Of a stretch of DNA of 23,580 bases, positions 1 to 6,844 are shown one piece after another. Position numbers and translations under genes: made by a program. The notes below the pieces were generated by a model that was not told the origin of the DNA, did no database searches, and saw only the letters and a list, made by a program, of their open reading frames with translations. How positions within the stretch are numbered: the stretch's first letter is position 1; each line of letters starts with the position of its first letter. The DNA is from Prevotella sp. CAG:1031 (GTDB taxonomy: Bacteria > Bacteroidota > Bacteroidia > Bacteroidales > Muribaculaceae): assembly GCA_000431215.1 (NCBI GenBank), contig HF985560.1, positions 1 to 23,580 on the forward strand, given 5' to 3'.

Positions 1-515
1 GCGTCCTGAGACTTCATGACACTGTAGAAGCTGCGCAGAACCTCGCGGTTGTTCTCTTCGAGCCCCCTGTCGCCGAGAACGTCGAGGATAGGCTTGTCGT
101 ATTCGTCAATTAGCACGACGACCTGACGGCCCGTCTTCTCAACAGCGTTCTTTATCACCGCCCCAAAGCGGAGGGCATAGGACATAGAGGCGTCAGACGC
201 GCCATATTCGCGTTCCCATTCGCGCAGACAGCTTTCCAGGACCTCACCCACCGATGTCTTGGAATCATACAACTGTCCGTTAAAGTCGATATGAAGCACA
301 GGGTGGGAGGGCCACTCGCCCGGCTCGAGCCTGTCGATGGCCAATCCCTTAAAAATAGCACGGTTCCCGATGAAATACTCATGCAGAGTGGAAATCAGCA
401 GGCTCTTTCCGAACCGGCGCGGCCGACTCAGAAAATAGTATTTGCCCGTATCGACAAGCTCATGCACAAGGGCCGTCTTGTCGACATAGATGCTGCCGAT
501 ACGTAGTTGCGCCCG
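1..515 (-). pseudogene. AAA-ATPase-like protein (PF09820 type), start-less downstream part, cut by window edge
   Basis: Reading the minus strand from 515 to the window edge gives an open frame with the hallmarks of the Bacteroidota AAA-ATPase-like family, which usually carries a PD-(D/E)XK nuclease domain at its C terminus. An IYVDKTALVHEL block is followed by a Walker A-like RPRRFGKS, HPVLHIDFNG, and a Walker B-like VVLIDEYDKPILD. The frame is closed just upstream by TAA at 516-518, and no ATG occurs before the Walker A region, so this piece has no start of its own. It matches the family from about residue 15 onward. Directly upstream, in another frame, lies the N-terminal part of a second, similar protein (428-790). 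I infer a chimera of two paralogues that is no longer translatable as one protein. The C-terminal part lies outside the window. Confidence 0.75.
277..499. repeat. Imperfect tandem repeat, copy 1 (period 236 bp)
   Basis: This 223-bp segment aligns without gaps to 513-735 at an offset of exactly 236 bp, with roughly 25-30 mismatches (about 88% identity by eye). Most mismatches are synonymous in the AAA-ATPase-like frame. The period is not a multiple of three, which causes the frameshift in the overlapping gene. Confidence 0.85.
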
Positions 516-790
516 TTAAAGTCGATATGAAGCACAGGGTGGCATGGCCACTCGTCCGATTCGAGTCTGTCGATGGCCAATCCTTTGAATAACTCCCGGT
601 TACCCTTGAAATACTCGTGGAGCGTCGAGATCAGCAGGCTCTTCCCGAACCGGCGAGGCCGACTCAAAAAATAGTATTTGCCCGTATCGGCAAGTTCATG
701 CACAAGGGCCGTCTTGTCGACATAGATGCTGCCGAGAGAACGAATCTCTACAAAGCTCTGTATTCCGATGGGATATACGATATTTGCCAT
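428..790 (-). pseudogene. AAA-ATPase-like protein, N-terminal fragment (120 codons, frameshifted)
   Basis: The ATG at 790 opens MANIVYPIGIQSF, a typical start for the AAA-ATPase-like/DUF1703 family, and continues through YVDKTALVHEL, the Walker A-like RPRRFGKS and HPVLHIDFNGR. Family homology stops at codon ~93 (near 514). The next ~28 codons are a shifted reading of the second copy of the same region, ending at the stop at 428. The two copies differ at about eight amino acids (for example ADTG against VDTG), so this is not a fresh duplication but a junction between two diverged paralogues. An intact family member is usually several hundred residues long, so this product would have a P-loop but no Walker B or nuclease domain. 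A TAACTTTG box (minus strand, 810-817) lies just upstream. Confidence 0.75.
513..735. repeat. Imperfect tandem repeat, copy 2 (period 236 bp)
   Basis: Second copy of the repeat that begins at 277. Similarity stops sharply on both sides: left of 513 against left of 277, and right of 735 against right of 499. That fits recombination inside homologous coding sequence of two paralogous genes rather than a mobile element. Confidence 0.85.
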
Positions 791-809
791 AATCAGAAAG
801 ATACGATAG

Positions 810-817
810 CAAAGTTA
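810..817 (-). promoter_or_regulatory. -7 box upstream of the broken AAA-ATPase-like gene
   Basis: TAACTTTG on the minus strand, matching the Bacteroidota -7 consensus TAnnTTTG, lies 20 bp before the ATG at 790. I see no TTG at the expected 17-23 bp further upstream (the nearest is 12 bp away), so this is only a partial match. Confidence 0.35.
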
Positions 818-865
818 TAAAAAAAAACGCAAATCCGCCCATTTATATAGAATATAGCCCAAAAT

Positions 866-1360
866 ATGGGCAGAGTTGCTCATTTGACGAAAAAAAGCCA
901 ACTTTGCAGCGTGTTACTTTTTGCCATAACAACCGAGATCTGCGTTATTGCGCTATTTATAGCGGCAGCAGTCATAGCAGCCTGCGTGAAACCCTCATCG
1001 TCGGGGCCCGTCCGCGAACAGCTTATCGCGGGAGGGCTGGTCGACGATCCTCTTTCCGAACCGTGGCTCGAGCTATCGGTCACCGATGACCTTCTTCTCG
1101 CCGTGACACGCCGTGGAATCCCCGACATGACAACCGCCGGAGCCGTCAGTCTTGCCGTGACAATAAAAGGATATGAAGTCAATATTCAGGAACGGCGCGT
1201 AGAGCGTCAGGGTGGAGAGCCTGTCAATTGCGCCCTGTTTTGCATCGAGGGGCTTGCCGAAGAACGCTACCATATAACCTACCGCCGCGACGGCAGCGAG
1301 ATCGCAGCCGTATTCACTTTGCATGTAAGGCCCGGTATGCGGCGGTCATTCGAGCGATGA
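866..1360 (+). CDS. Small putative lipoprotein, unknown function
   Basis: A 164-residue product. The N terminus has two lysines (residues 9-10), a long hydrophobic stretch and a lipobox-like VIAAC, so Cys40 would be the lipidated residue of a secreted protein of ~125 residues. The mature part has predicted beta-rich segments (LELSVTDDLLLAV, AVSLAVTIKGYEV, RYHITYRRDGSEIAAVFTLHV), which could be an Ig-like fold. I recognise no family. Codon use resembles its neighbours. The ATG at 866 includes the lysines; a GTG at 911 is possible but would leave the signal without a positive N region. The 3' end overlaps the end of tilS, on the opposite strand, by 15 bp. No clear promoter was seen. Confidence 0.6.
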   Translation: MGRVAHLTKKSQLCSVLLFAITTEICVIALFIAAAVIAACVKPSSSGPVREQLIAGGLVDDPLSEPWLELSVTDDLLLAVTRRGIPDMTTAGAVSLAVTIKGYEVNIQERRVERQGGEPVNCALFCIEGLAEERYHITYRRDGSEIAAVFTLHVRPGMRRSFER

Positions 1361-2674
1361 GGCAACTACGGCAATCGCCTCAGTCGTTTCAGTAACGGCA
1401 AACAGTCTCGACTGGCGCAGCCCCTCGATCCACAGCAACTCGCCGTCGCGCGTAAGCACGCGGGTGCGTCGCCGATCATCGTGTGACAGATGCAGATCTT
1501 TGAGAATATCGCTGACCAACCGCGAGCCGTTCATTCCGAGCAGTTTTATACGGTCTCCCCGGTTCCATAGGCGGAAGACCCAACGATGGTCGCCATCGAG
1601 AGCCGAGGCATCGAGAATAAGATGACGCCCGTCGGCGAATTCTTTCATTCTGTCGCGGGGTAAAACCGACAGATCCACGATATCGCCGAGCTGCTCCGAC
1701 TCAAGTACAGGGTATTCGGCCGTCTCGAAAGGCATAAGGCGTTTGCGCTCGAGACGCCACGAGCCGAAACGGCGTTCTCCCCCCAGAGGGAGCGCGGTAA
1801 GAATGGCGTCGGTCGACGCCCTGTTGAAGCCCGACGGCGCGAGAATCTGATAAAGTCTGGCTGAAGCCAGCGGATCAGAGAGGTCGAACGTCGAGAAATC
1901 CCACCCGTTGCCCCTGCGGAAACACTTGCGGAGCCCGGCCGCATAATCGTCGAGCAGCCGCGAGTCTTCATCAAGAATCGCCATTGTCCGGCGCAGGCCG
2001 TCGAGCGCGCCCGGGCAAACCGACTCCAATGCCGGAACGACATGATGGCGCACGCGGTTGCGGGCGAACCCGTCGGCAGCATTTGTCGAGTCGTTGACAA
2101 AACCCGCTCCGGTGGATGCGACATAAGTCTCTATTTCGGCACGGGTAAGCTCTATAAGCGGACGGACAATATGACCGTTGACGCGCGATATACCGCGCAG
2201 ACCGCGCACCCCTGTCCCACGACTGAGATTGAGAAAGAAAGTCTCGACGGAATCCTCACGATGATGTCCTACGGCCACATAATGCGCCCCGTAGCGACGC
2301 CGCAGCTCTTCGAACCATTCATACCGTAACTCACGGCAGGCCATTTCGACCGAAATACCATGCCGTCGGCAACGTTCGCCGACATCGGCCCTCAACACCT
2401 CAAAAGCAGCGCCGAATTTCCCGGCAACCGCTCTGGCATGAGCCTCGTCTCGGTCTGACTCCGCACCGCGCAGCCCATAGTTGACATGGGCAGCGACGAC
2501 ACGACAGCCCGCACGGGCGAGCAGCGCCGTCAGAGCTACCGAGTCGGCCCCGCCGCTGAGCCCAACAATGACAGGCTCGCCCGGCTTGAGCGGTTCAATC
2601 GAAATCAATGTCGGGATAGATGACTGTTCCGTAGCGCAGCTTATCGACAACGATTGTCGCCTGGGCCAATGCAT
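1346..2674 (-). CDS. tilS: tRNA(Ile)-lysidine synthase TilS
   Basis: Modifies cytidine 34 of the CAU anticodon of tRNA-Ile2 to lysidine with ATP and lysine, so that the tRNA reads AUA; it acts in the cytoplasm and is usually essential. The PP-loop SGGADS is at residues 40-45, followed by AAHVNYGLRGAESDRDE, GHHREDSVET and the LSRGTGVRGL block of the family. The C-terminal part (from ~residue 350) has the TilS-type RNA-contacting domain with FRLWNRGDRIKLLG. Length 442 is normal. The ATG at 2674 lies 80 bp inside the upstream lipoprotein gene. A TTG at 2608, overlapping that gene's stop region, would start a 420-residue protein two codons before the conserved part, and may be the true start. hpt lies upstream in the same run, echoing the tilS-hpt pairing known in Bacillus. 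Confidence 0.93.
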   Translation of the reverse strand: MHWPRRQSLSISCATEQSSIPTLISIEPLKPGEPVIVGLSGGADSVALTALLARAGCRVVAAHVNYGLRGAESDRDEAHARAVAGKFGAAFEVLRADVGERCRRHGISVEMACRELRYEWFEELRRRYGAHYVAVGHHREDSVETFFLNLSRGTGVRGLRGISRVNGHIVRPLIELTRAEIETYVASTGAGFVNDSTNAADGFARNRVRHHVVPALESVCPGALDGLRRTMAILDEDSRLLDDYAAGLRKCFRRGNGWDFSTFDLSDPLASARLYQILAPSGFNRASTDAILTALPLGGERRFGSWRLERKRLMPFETAEYPVLESEQLGDIVDLSVLPRDRMKEFADGRHLILDASALDGDHRWVFRLWNRGDRIKLLGMNGSRLVSDILKDLHLSHDDRRRTRVLTRDGELLWIEGLRQSRLFAVTETTEAIAVVASSLE

Positions 2675-3134
2675 AGAAGCCGTAGGGAGGACGCGGGCCG
2701 CCTATACGGAACCACACGTTGAACTCGATATTACGCGATGGATCATTATAATAATCGTCGTAGTCGATGCCATAGCTATAGTCATAGCTGAGGACGTTCC
2801 ATTCGCTGTAGGCCGTCAGTACGACGATGCTCGAATAGCGGAAGTCGACATCGAGAGCGTCGGGATATTCGCGCAGCTGAGCCTCATTGTAGTAATAGAA
2901 GAGGTCGTCGTAAGAGTCGATAACAGTGACAGCTCCGTCGAATTCGTCATACCATGCATAGCCGTCAGGCGACGACGGATTGACCTGCGGGGGACAGATC
3001 GGCGGCATCATTATCGGAATCGAACGAAGTTCCTCGAAACCTCCGCCCGGATAGGGAGGCGGCGGGTCATTGTCGTCACACGACTGCGACAAAACAGCCA
3101 CAAGGGCTATCATCAGTATCTTAAGATATTTCAT
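2595..3134 (-). CDS. Acidic, tyrosine-rich lipoprotein, unknown function
   Basis: A 179-residue product with a clear lipoprotein signal: MKYLKILMIALVAVLSQSC, Cys19. The cysteine is followed by DDND, which resembles the acidic surface-export signal described for Bacteroidota lipoproteins, so exposure on the cell surface is plausible. A proline-rich linker (DPPPPYPGGG and a later PPICPPQVNP) leads to a domain very rich in Asp and Tyr, with runs such as DDLFYYYNEAQ and DYDDYYNDP. The pattern of a short helix followed by LDVDFRYSSIVVL faintly recalls PrcB-like domains, but I cannot claim membership. It lies 20 bp downstream of the AI-2E permease gene and overlaps the annotated start of tilS, so it belongs to the same transcript. 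Confidence 0.8.
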   Translation of the reverse strand: MKYLKILMIALVAVLSQSCDDNDPPPPYPGGGFEELRSIPIMMPPICPPQVNPSSPDGYAWYDEFDGAVTVIDSYDDLFYYYNEAQLREYPDALDVDFRYSSIVVLTAYSEWNVLSYDYSYGIDYDDYYNDPSRNIEFNVWFRIGGPRPPYGFYALAQATIVVDKLRYGTVIYPDIDFD

Positions 3135-3154
3135 AGTTTCAGAAAATATTAACG

Positions 3155-4291
3155 TTACAGGTCATCTCCGTCAGGAAACGACTCGACATCTTCGAGGATA
3201 TGCGCCTCATGACGGTGTCCGCGGTCAATGACATACTCATTGTAATATGCCAGAAGCAAGGTCGTCAGCGGAAGCGCTACGATAAGGCCGAGCAATCCGA
3301 GAAGCGAGCCCCATACGCTCAGCGACAACAGAATAAGCGCGGGATTAAGCCCCATCGTCTTTCCCATGATCTTAGGGGTCAGAACAAGATCCTGAATAGC
3401 CTGAACTACACAATAGACGGCTATACATTTCCCCATCATGGGCCAGAATGGGACTCCGCCGCTCACCGAAGCCACAAAGCAGAGCACCACTGCCGGCACG
3501 AGAGAGACAAGCTGAAGATAAGGCACCATGTTCAGCACGCCTATGAACAGGCCGAAGATTATTGCCATCGGCATCTCGATGATCGAGAATCCGACAGCGA
3601 AGAGGACTCCCACGAGGAAAGCTATCAGCGCCTGACCGCGGAAGTAGAGGTTCATCGATGTCTTGATATCGTTGAGAACCTTGAACACGTTCTTACGGTA
3701 GCGCGGCGGCACAAGATTGCGCCACAGGCGCCCCAGACGGTCATAGTCGACCATTATGAAAATCACATAGAGCAGCACTATACACCATGAGGCCGCGCTT
3801 ATGATAAATGTCACACTGCCGGCAAGCACGTCCCAGGCCGTTGAAAGCGTTTGTTTGATTGTCTCGGTCCAGTCGAATGTCGATAGCATGTGGGAAACCT
3901 GCCGCAGATTGACGTTTCTCACGACAAAATCGTGGATCTGCGCCGGAAGATAAGGCAGATTAAGCTCTGACGATGCGTATGCCGAAAGCATCTTGCCCAT
4001 TGAATTGACCTCGCTGACTATCATCGGCACTACGAAATAGCAGGCGATCGCAATAAACGTCATCATTTCGAACAGTGTGACAAAAATAGCCACTATGCGC
4101 CCCCTGAGATGAAGGAGGCGTCTGTTGAACTGTACGAACGGCTCGAAGATATAGGCAATGAGCGCCGCCACGAAAAACGGCAGCAGAACATCTTTGAGAT
4201 ACCTCACCAGCAAGACCACAATCACGAGAGTGGCTATGTTCAGAAAAAGTCTGACGGTGCGGTCGAGAGTATATGGCTTGCGGGTATACAT
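3155..4291 (-). CDS. AI-2E family transporter (PerM/YdiK-like permease)
   Basis: A 378-residue inner-membrane protein of the AI-2E transporter family (PF01594), whose characterised members export the signal AI-2 or act as sodium/proton exchangers; the substrate here is unknown. Residues ~12-47 and ~64-90 form the first hydrophobic hairpins. A soluble region follows (~95-155). The C-terminal half contains further membrane segments, with the family's signature proline segment at IIFGLFIGVLNMVPYLQLVS and a final LLGLLGLIVALPLTTLLLAYY. The ATG at 4291 is the first in frame and gives the usual family length. It lies 23 bp after adk and 20 bp before the lipoprotein gene, so it is probably co-transcribed with both. 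Confidence 0.9.
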   Translation of the reverse strand: MYTRKPYTLDRTVRLFLNIATLVIVVLLVRYLKDVLLPFFVAALIAYIFEPFVQFNRRLLHLRGRIVAIFVTLFEMMTFIAIACYFVVPMIVSEVNSMGKMLSAYASSELNLPYLPAQIHDFVVRNVNLRQVSHMLSTFDWTETIKQTLSTAWDVLAGSVTFIISAASWCIVLLYVIFIMVDYDRLGRLWRNLVPPRYRKNVFKVLNDIKTSMNLYFRGQALIAFLVGVLFAVGFSIIEMPMAIIFGLFIGVLNMVPYLQLVSLVPAVVLCFVASVSGGVPFWPMMGKCIAVYCVVQAIQDLVLTPKIMGKTMGLNPALILLSLSVWGSLLGLLGLIVALPLTTLLLAYYNEYVIDRGHRHEAHILEDVESFPDGDDL

Positions 4292-4314
4292 TTGTCAAAA
4301 AACAGTGAGGGCCG

Positions 4315-4908
4315 TTATCCGCGGGCTTTCGGAGCTTCGGGATGTGCGTCGATATGCGACGCTATCTTCGAGAAGATGTCGTCGACCGATCCCTTGCCGT
4401 CAACGCCGTGGTATTTTCCGGCGCGGGTATAGAAATCTTTCAGCGGACGGGTTGTGGTGTGGTAGATGTCGAGACGGTGGTTTATGGCCTGAGGATTGTC
4501 GTCGCTGCGGCCACTTTCTTTTCCACGCTCGATAAGCCTCTGACGCAGCTCGTCGTCGTCGACCTCCAGACCTATTACCCCGTGGAGTTGGGTTCCCCGG
4601 CTGCGCAGCATCTTGTCGAGAGCCTCGGCCTGGGCTACTGTACGCGGAAATCCGTCGAAAATCACACCTTCGCCGGCAGCCGGATGGTCGAGCTCGTGAG
4701 AGAGGATGTCGATCATCAGGTCGTCGGGGATCAGACCGCCGTTGGAGATATAGCTGTCGGCCAGACGTCCGAGCTCGGTTCCTTTGGCGATCTCACTTCT
4801 CAGGAGTTCGCCCGTCGAAATATGGTGAAGCGGGTATCGCTCGATGAGTTTTTCGCTTTGGGTGCCCTTTCCACTGCCGGGGGCACCGAAAATAACAAGG
4901 TTATACAT
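4315..4908 (-). CDS. adk: Adenylate kinase
   Basis: Interconverts ATP + AMP and 2 ADP in the cytoplasm. The P-loop GAPGSGKGT is at residues 8-16, followed by ISTGELLRSEI (AMP-binding region), GVIFDGFPRT, and an arginine-bearing LID segment QRLIERGKESGRSDD. The LID is the short form without zinc-binding cysteines. At 197 residues the protein has the length usual for short-LID enzymes, and the ATG at 4908 sits at the conserved N terminus. It follows hpt by 35 bp; hpt-adk adjacency is common in Bacteroidota and links purine salvage to adenylate balance. The C-terminal tail is slightly extended and charged (HPEAPKARG). Confidence 0.96.
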   Translation of the reverse strand: MYNLVIFGAPGSGKGTQSEKLIERYPLHHISTGELLRSEIAKGTELGRLADSYISNGGLIPDDLMIDILSHELDHPAAGEGVIFDGFPRTVAQAEALDKMLRSRGTQLHGVIGLEVDDDELRQRLIERGKESGRSDDNPQAINHRLDIYHTTTRPLKDFYTRAGKYHGVDGKGSVDDIFSKIASHIDAHPEAPKARG

Positions 4909-4943
4909 TTCTTGTAACTATGTGGAAACTAAAAACAGACCGA

Positions 4944-5495
4944 TCAATCTTTCTGCTCCTTGAGCACCCAGATGTCGGGAAGGTTACGGGCCAGGCCGTC
5001 GAGGTCGAGACCGAAACCGATTATAAATTTCTTGGGAATTTCGAAGCCTACATAGTCGGGCTTCACGGGATGTTCGAGGGCTTCAGGCTTGAACAACAGA
5101 GTCGCGACCTTGAGCGAAGCCGGCTTACGGGCCGAAAGGTCATCGATCAGATTGCATATCGTGTGGCCGGTTTCGATTATGTCTTCAACGATAATCACGT
5201 CGCGCCCCTCGATGTTGTTGGTAAGGTTCATAACCTTGCGCACAACGCCCGTCGACGACGTTCCCTGATACGACGAAAGCCTTATAAAGGCAATCTCGGC
5301 ATCGGTGTTGATTGCGCGGAAAAGGTCGGCCGCGAACGGGAAGGCGCCGTTTAGCACGCAGATAATCAGCGGACAGCGTCCGCTGTATTCTTCTGTTATT
5401 TCGGCGCCGATCTGGCGGATACGGGCCTCAATCCGATCATTATCGATATACGGCACAAACGTGAGGCCATTATAGGTCACTTCTTTGCTCATCAT
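4944..5495 (-). CDS. hpt: Hypoxanthine phosphoribosyltransferase
   Basis: Transfers phosphoribose from PRPP to hypoxanthine or guanine in purine salvage, in the cytoplasm. The PRPP-binding loop VIIVEDIIETGHT, the upstream CVLNGAFPFAADLFRAI and the purine-contacting KPDYVGFEIPKKFIIGFGLDLDG are all present. The open frame begins at 5546, but its first 17 residues are not family-like. A promoter-like pair (TTG at 5544-5546, TATTTTTG at 5516-5523) overlies that stretch, so I choose the ATG pair at 5495/5492 (MMSKEVTYNG), giving 183-184 residues, the usual length. It lies 63 bp downstream of the flavodiiron gene and 35 bp before adk. Confidence 0.93.
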   Translation of the reverse strand: MMSKEVTYNGLTFVPYIDNDRIEARIRQIGAEITEEYSGRCPLIICVLNGAFPFAADLFRAINTDAEIAFIRLSSYQGTSSTGVVRKVMNLTNNIEGRDVIIVEDIIETGHTICNLIDDLSARKPASLKVATLLFKPEALEHPVKPDYVGFEIPKKFIIGFGLDLDGLARNLPDIWVLKEQKD

Positions 5496-5515
5496 CAAAG
5501 TAGGTATATTTTCGG

Positions 5516-5546
5516 CAAAAATAACAATTCTTTCGCAAACCGCCAA
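5516..5546 (-). promoter_or_regulatory. Candidate promoter of hpt
   Basis: On the minus strand a TTG (5544-5546) is followed after 20 bp by TATTTTTG (5516-5523), matching Bacteroidota TTG-N17-23-TAnnTTTG. It would start transcription just before the ATG pair at 5495/5492, allowing hpt-adk and downstream genes to be expressed apart from the flavodiiron gene. Confidence 0.5.
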
Positions 5547-5558
5547 CCATAGTGATTA

Positions 5559-6698
5559 TTAGAAAGCGCCGGCGAGAGCCATGACGGCCCGGCGCGACTC
5601 GCCGTCGAGACGCGTTGTGACAGTTGCGGTGCCGACGATGTCGATTCCTTTCAGTGTCGACAGTGTCGACTCTATTGCGCGTGCGGCGCAGGGCGACCAC
5701 GAGCCGTTCTCGACAATAGCGACACGACGGTTGCGCCATCCTTTTGCGGCAAGACGGCTGAGGAACGCTGCCATAGGCGGAAACACGCCGCCGTCGTATG
5801 AAGCGGCCGCAAGAACTATGTCGCGGCAACGGAAAGCCTCGGCCACTGCGAAACTGACGTCGGTTTTCGTGAGATCGACGATTCGGGCGCGCTGACCAAG
5901 TTCCGAAGCAAGCTCGAGAGCGGCTTCATAGGTATTGCCATAGATCGACGCCACGGCGATAAGAACATCCTCCTCACGGTCAGGCTCATAGCGGCTCCAG
6001 AGATCATAGAGGCGAAGAGCTTCAGCGAGCGCATCACCGCTGAGCTGCGGGCCGTGAAGCGGCAGAATGCGCTCTATGTCGAGTCCTGAGGCTTTTTTCA
6101 GCACGGTCTGGACTGCCGGCCCAAACTTCCCGACGATATTGAAATAGTAGCGCGCGGCCTCGTCGGCCCAGCAGGGCTGAGGAAATTCAGGCACCCCGAA
6201 GGATCCGAAGCCGTCGGCGCTGAAAAGAGTTTTTTCAGAAGCGAGGTAAGTCATCATAACCTCTGGCCAGTGAACCATCGGAGTCATCATGAAAGTGAGA
6301 CCGCTGCCGCCGGCGAGATCGTAAGTATCACCTTCGCCAACTGTTATCAGCCGTCCGGCATAAGCCTCCGCATCAAGAAAATTAGGGAGCATCGATGCCG
6401 CACGCGAGCTGACTATAAGCGACATCCCGGGATAGCGGTCGAGAAGCGCACGCAGCGAACCGCTATGATCGGGTTCGAGATGCTGGCAGACAAGAGCTGC
6501 CGGCCGACGTCCTTCAAGCGCTTTCTCAACGTTAGTCAGCCACTGAAGCGCAAAAGCCGCGTCGACACTGTCGACAACAACCGGACGCTCGCCGAATATT
6601 ACGTATGAATTGTAAGTAATCCCGTGCTCAACAGGATACTGTCTCTCAAAAAGGCTGATGTAACGGTCGAAAACGCCGACATATCTGATCTCACTCAT
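5559..6698 (-). CDS. fprA: Flavodiiron protein (FprA-type A flavoprotein)
   Basis: Reduces oxygen to water (or nitric oxide to N2O in some members) with electrons usually supplied by rubredoxin or related carriers, protecting anaerobes; cytoplasmic. The N-terminal metallo-beta-lactamase-like domain holds the diiron ligands: H73-x-E75-x-D77-H78 in QHLEPDHSGS, then MVHW, FSADGFG and LPLHGPQ. The C-terminal flavodoxin-like domain (from ~residue 250) shows the FMN loop ASIYGNTYEAA and the AASYDGGVFPPM segment. Length 379 is close to the ~400 usual for the family, with no rubredoxin domain added. The ATG at 6698 begins MSEIRYVGVFD, as expected. It is the first gene of the minus-strand run and has its own promoter. 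Confidence 0.93.
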   Translation of the reverse strand: MSEIRYVGVFDRYISLFERQYPVEHGITYNSYVIFGERPVVVDSVDAAFALQWLTNVEKALEGRRPAALVCQHLEPDHSGSLRALLDRYPGMSLIVSSRAASMLPNFLDAEAYAGRLITVGEGDTYDLAGGSGLTFMMTPMVHWPEVMMTYLASEKTLFSADGFGSFGVPEFPQPCWADEAARYYFNIVGKFGPAVQTVLKKASGLDIERILPLHGPQLSGDALAEALRLYDLWSRYEPDREEDVLIAVASIYGNTYEAALELASELGQRARIVDLTKTDVSFAVAEAFRCRDIVLAAASYDGGVFPPMAAFLSRLAAKGWRNRRVAIVENGSWSPCAARAIESTLSTLKGIDIVGTATVTTRLDGESRRAVMALAGAF

Positions 6699-6720
6699 TT
6701 CAAAGATAATTTTCCGGCTG

Positions 6721-6751
6721 CAAAATTACCCCATCATCGCCAAAAAAGCAA
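6721..6751 (-). promoter_or_regulatory. Promoter of the flavodiiron-hpt-adk-permease-lipoprotein-tilS run
   Basis: Minus strand: TTG at 6749-6751, a 20-bp spacer, then TAATTTTG at 6721-6728, a full match to the Bacteroidota consensus. It lies 22 bp before the ATG at 6698. The spacing equals that of three other strong promoters in this window. Confidence 0.65.
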
Positions 6752-6776
6752 TAGTCGGCATATACTTTAGAAAATT

Positions 6777-6826
6777 GGACAAGGCCGGCGAATCTTCAGA
6801 GAAAAGAATTTCGCCGGAGCCTTGTC
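6777..6826 (-). terminator. Hairpin terminator after the 439-residue secreted protein gene
   Basis: Arms at 6777-6792 and 6809-6826 pair over about 16 bp with a two-base bulge. On the minus strand the hairpin begins 18 bp after the stop at 6845 and is followed by AATTTTCTA, a weak U-rich tail. It separates the secreted-protein pair from the flavodiiron promoter just downstream. Confidence 0.65.
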
Positions 6827-6844
6827 CGAGATTAATTTTGCATC

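Noticed and set aside
277..735. The tandem repeat as an insertion-sequence end or CRISPR-like array
   Set aside because: There are only two long, diverged copies, both coding in the same protein family, without spacers, inverted termini or a transposase.
884..906. TTG followed by AACTTTG as a possible promoter inside the start of the small lipoprotein gene
   Set aside because: The spacing between the two boxes is about 12 bp instead of ~20, and it would begin transcription after the chosen start codon.
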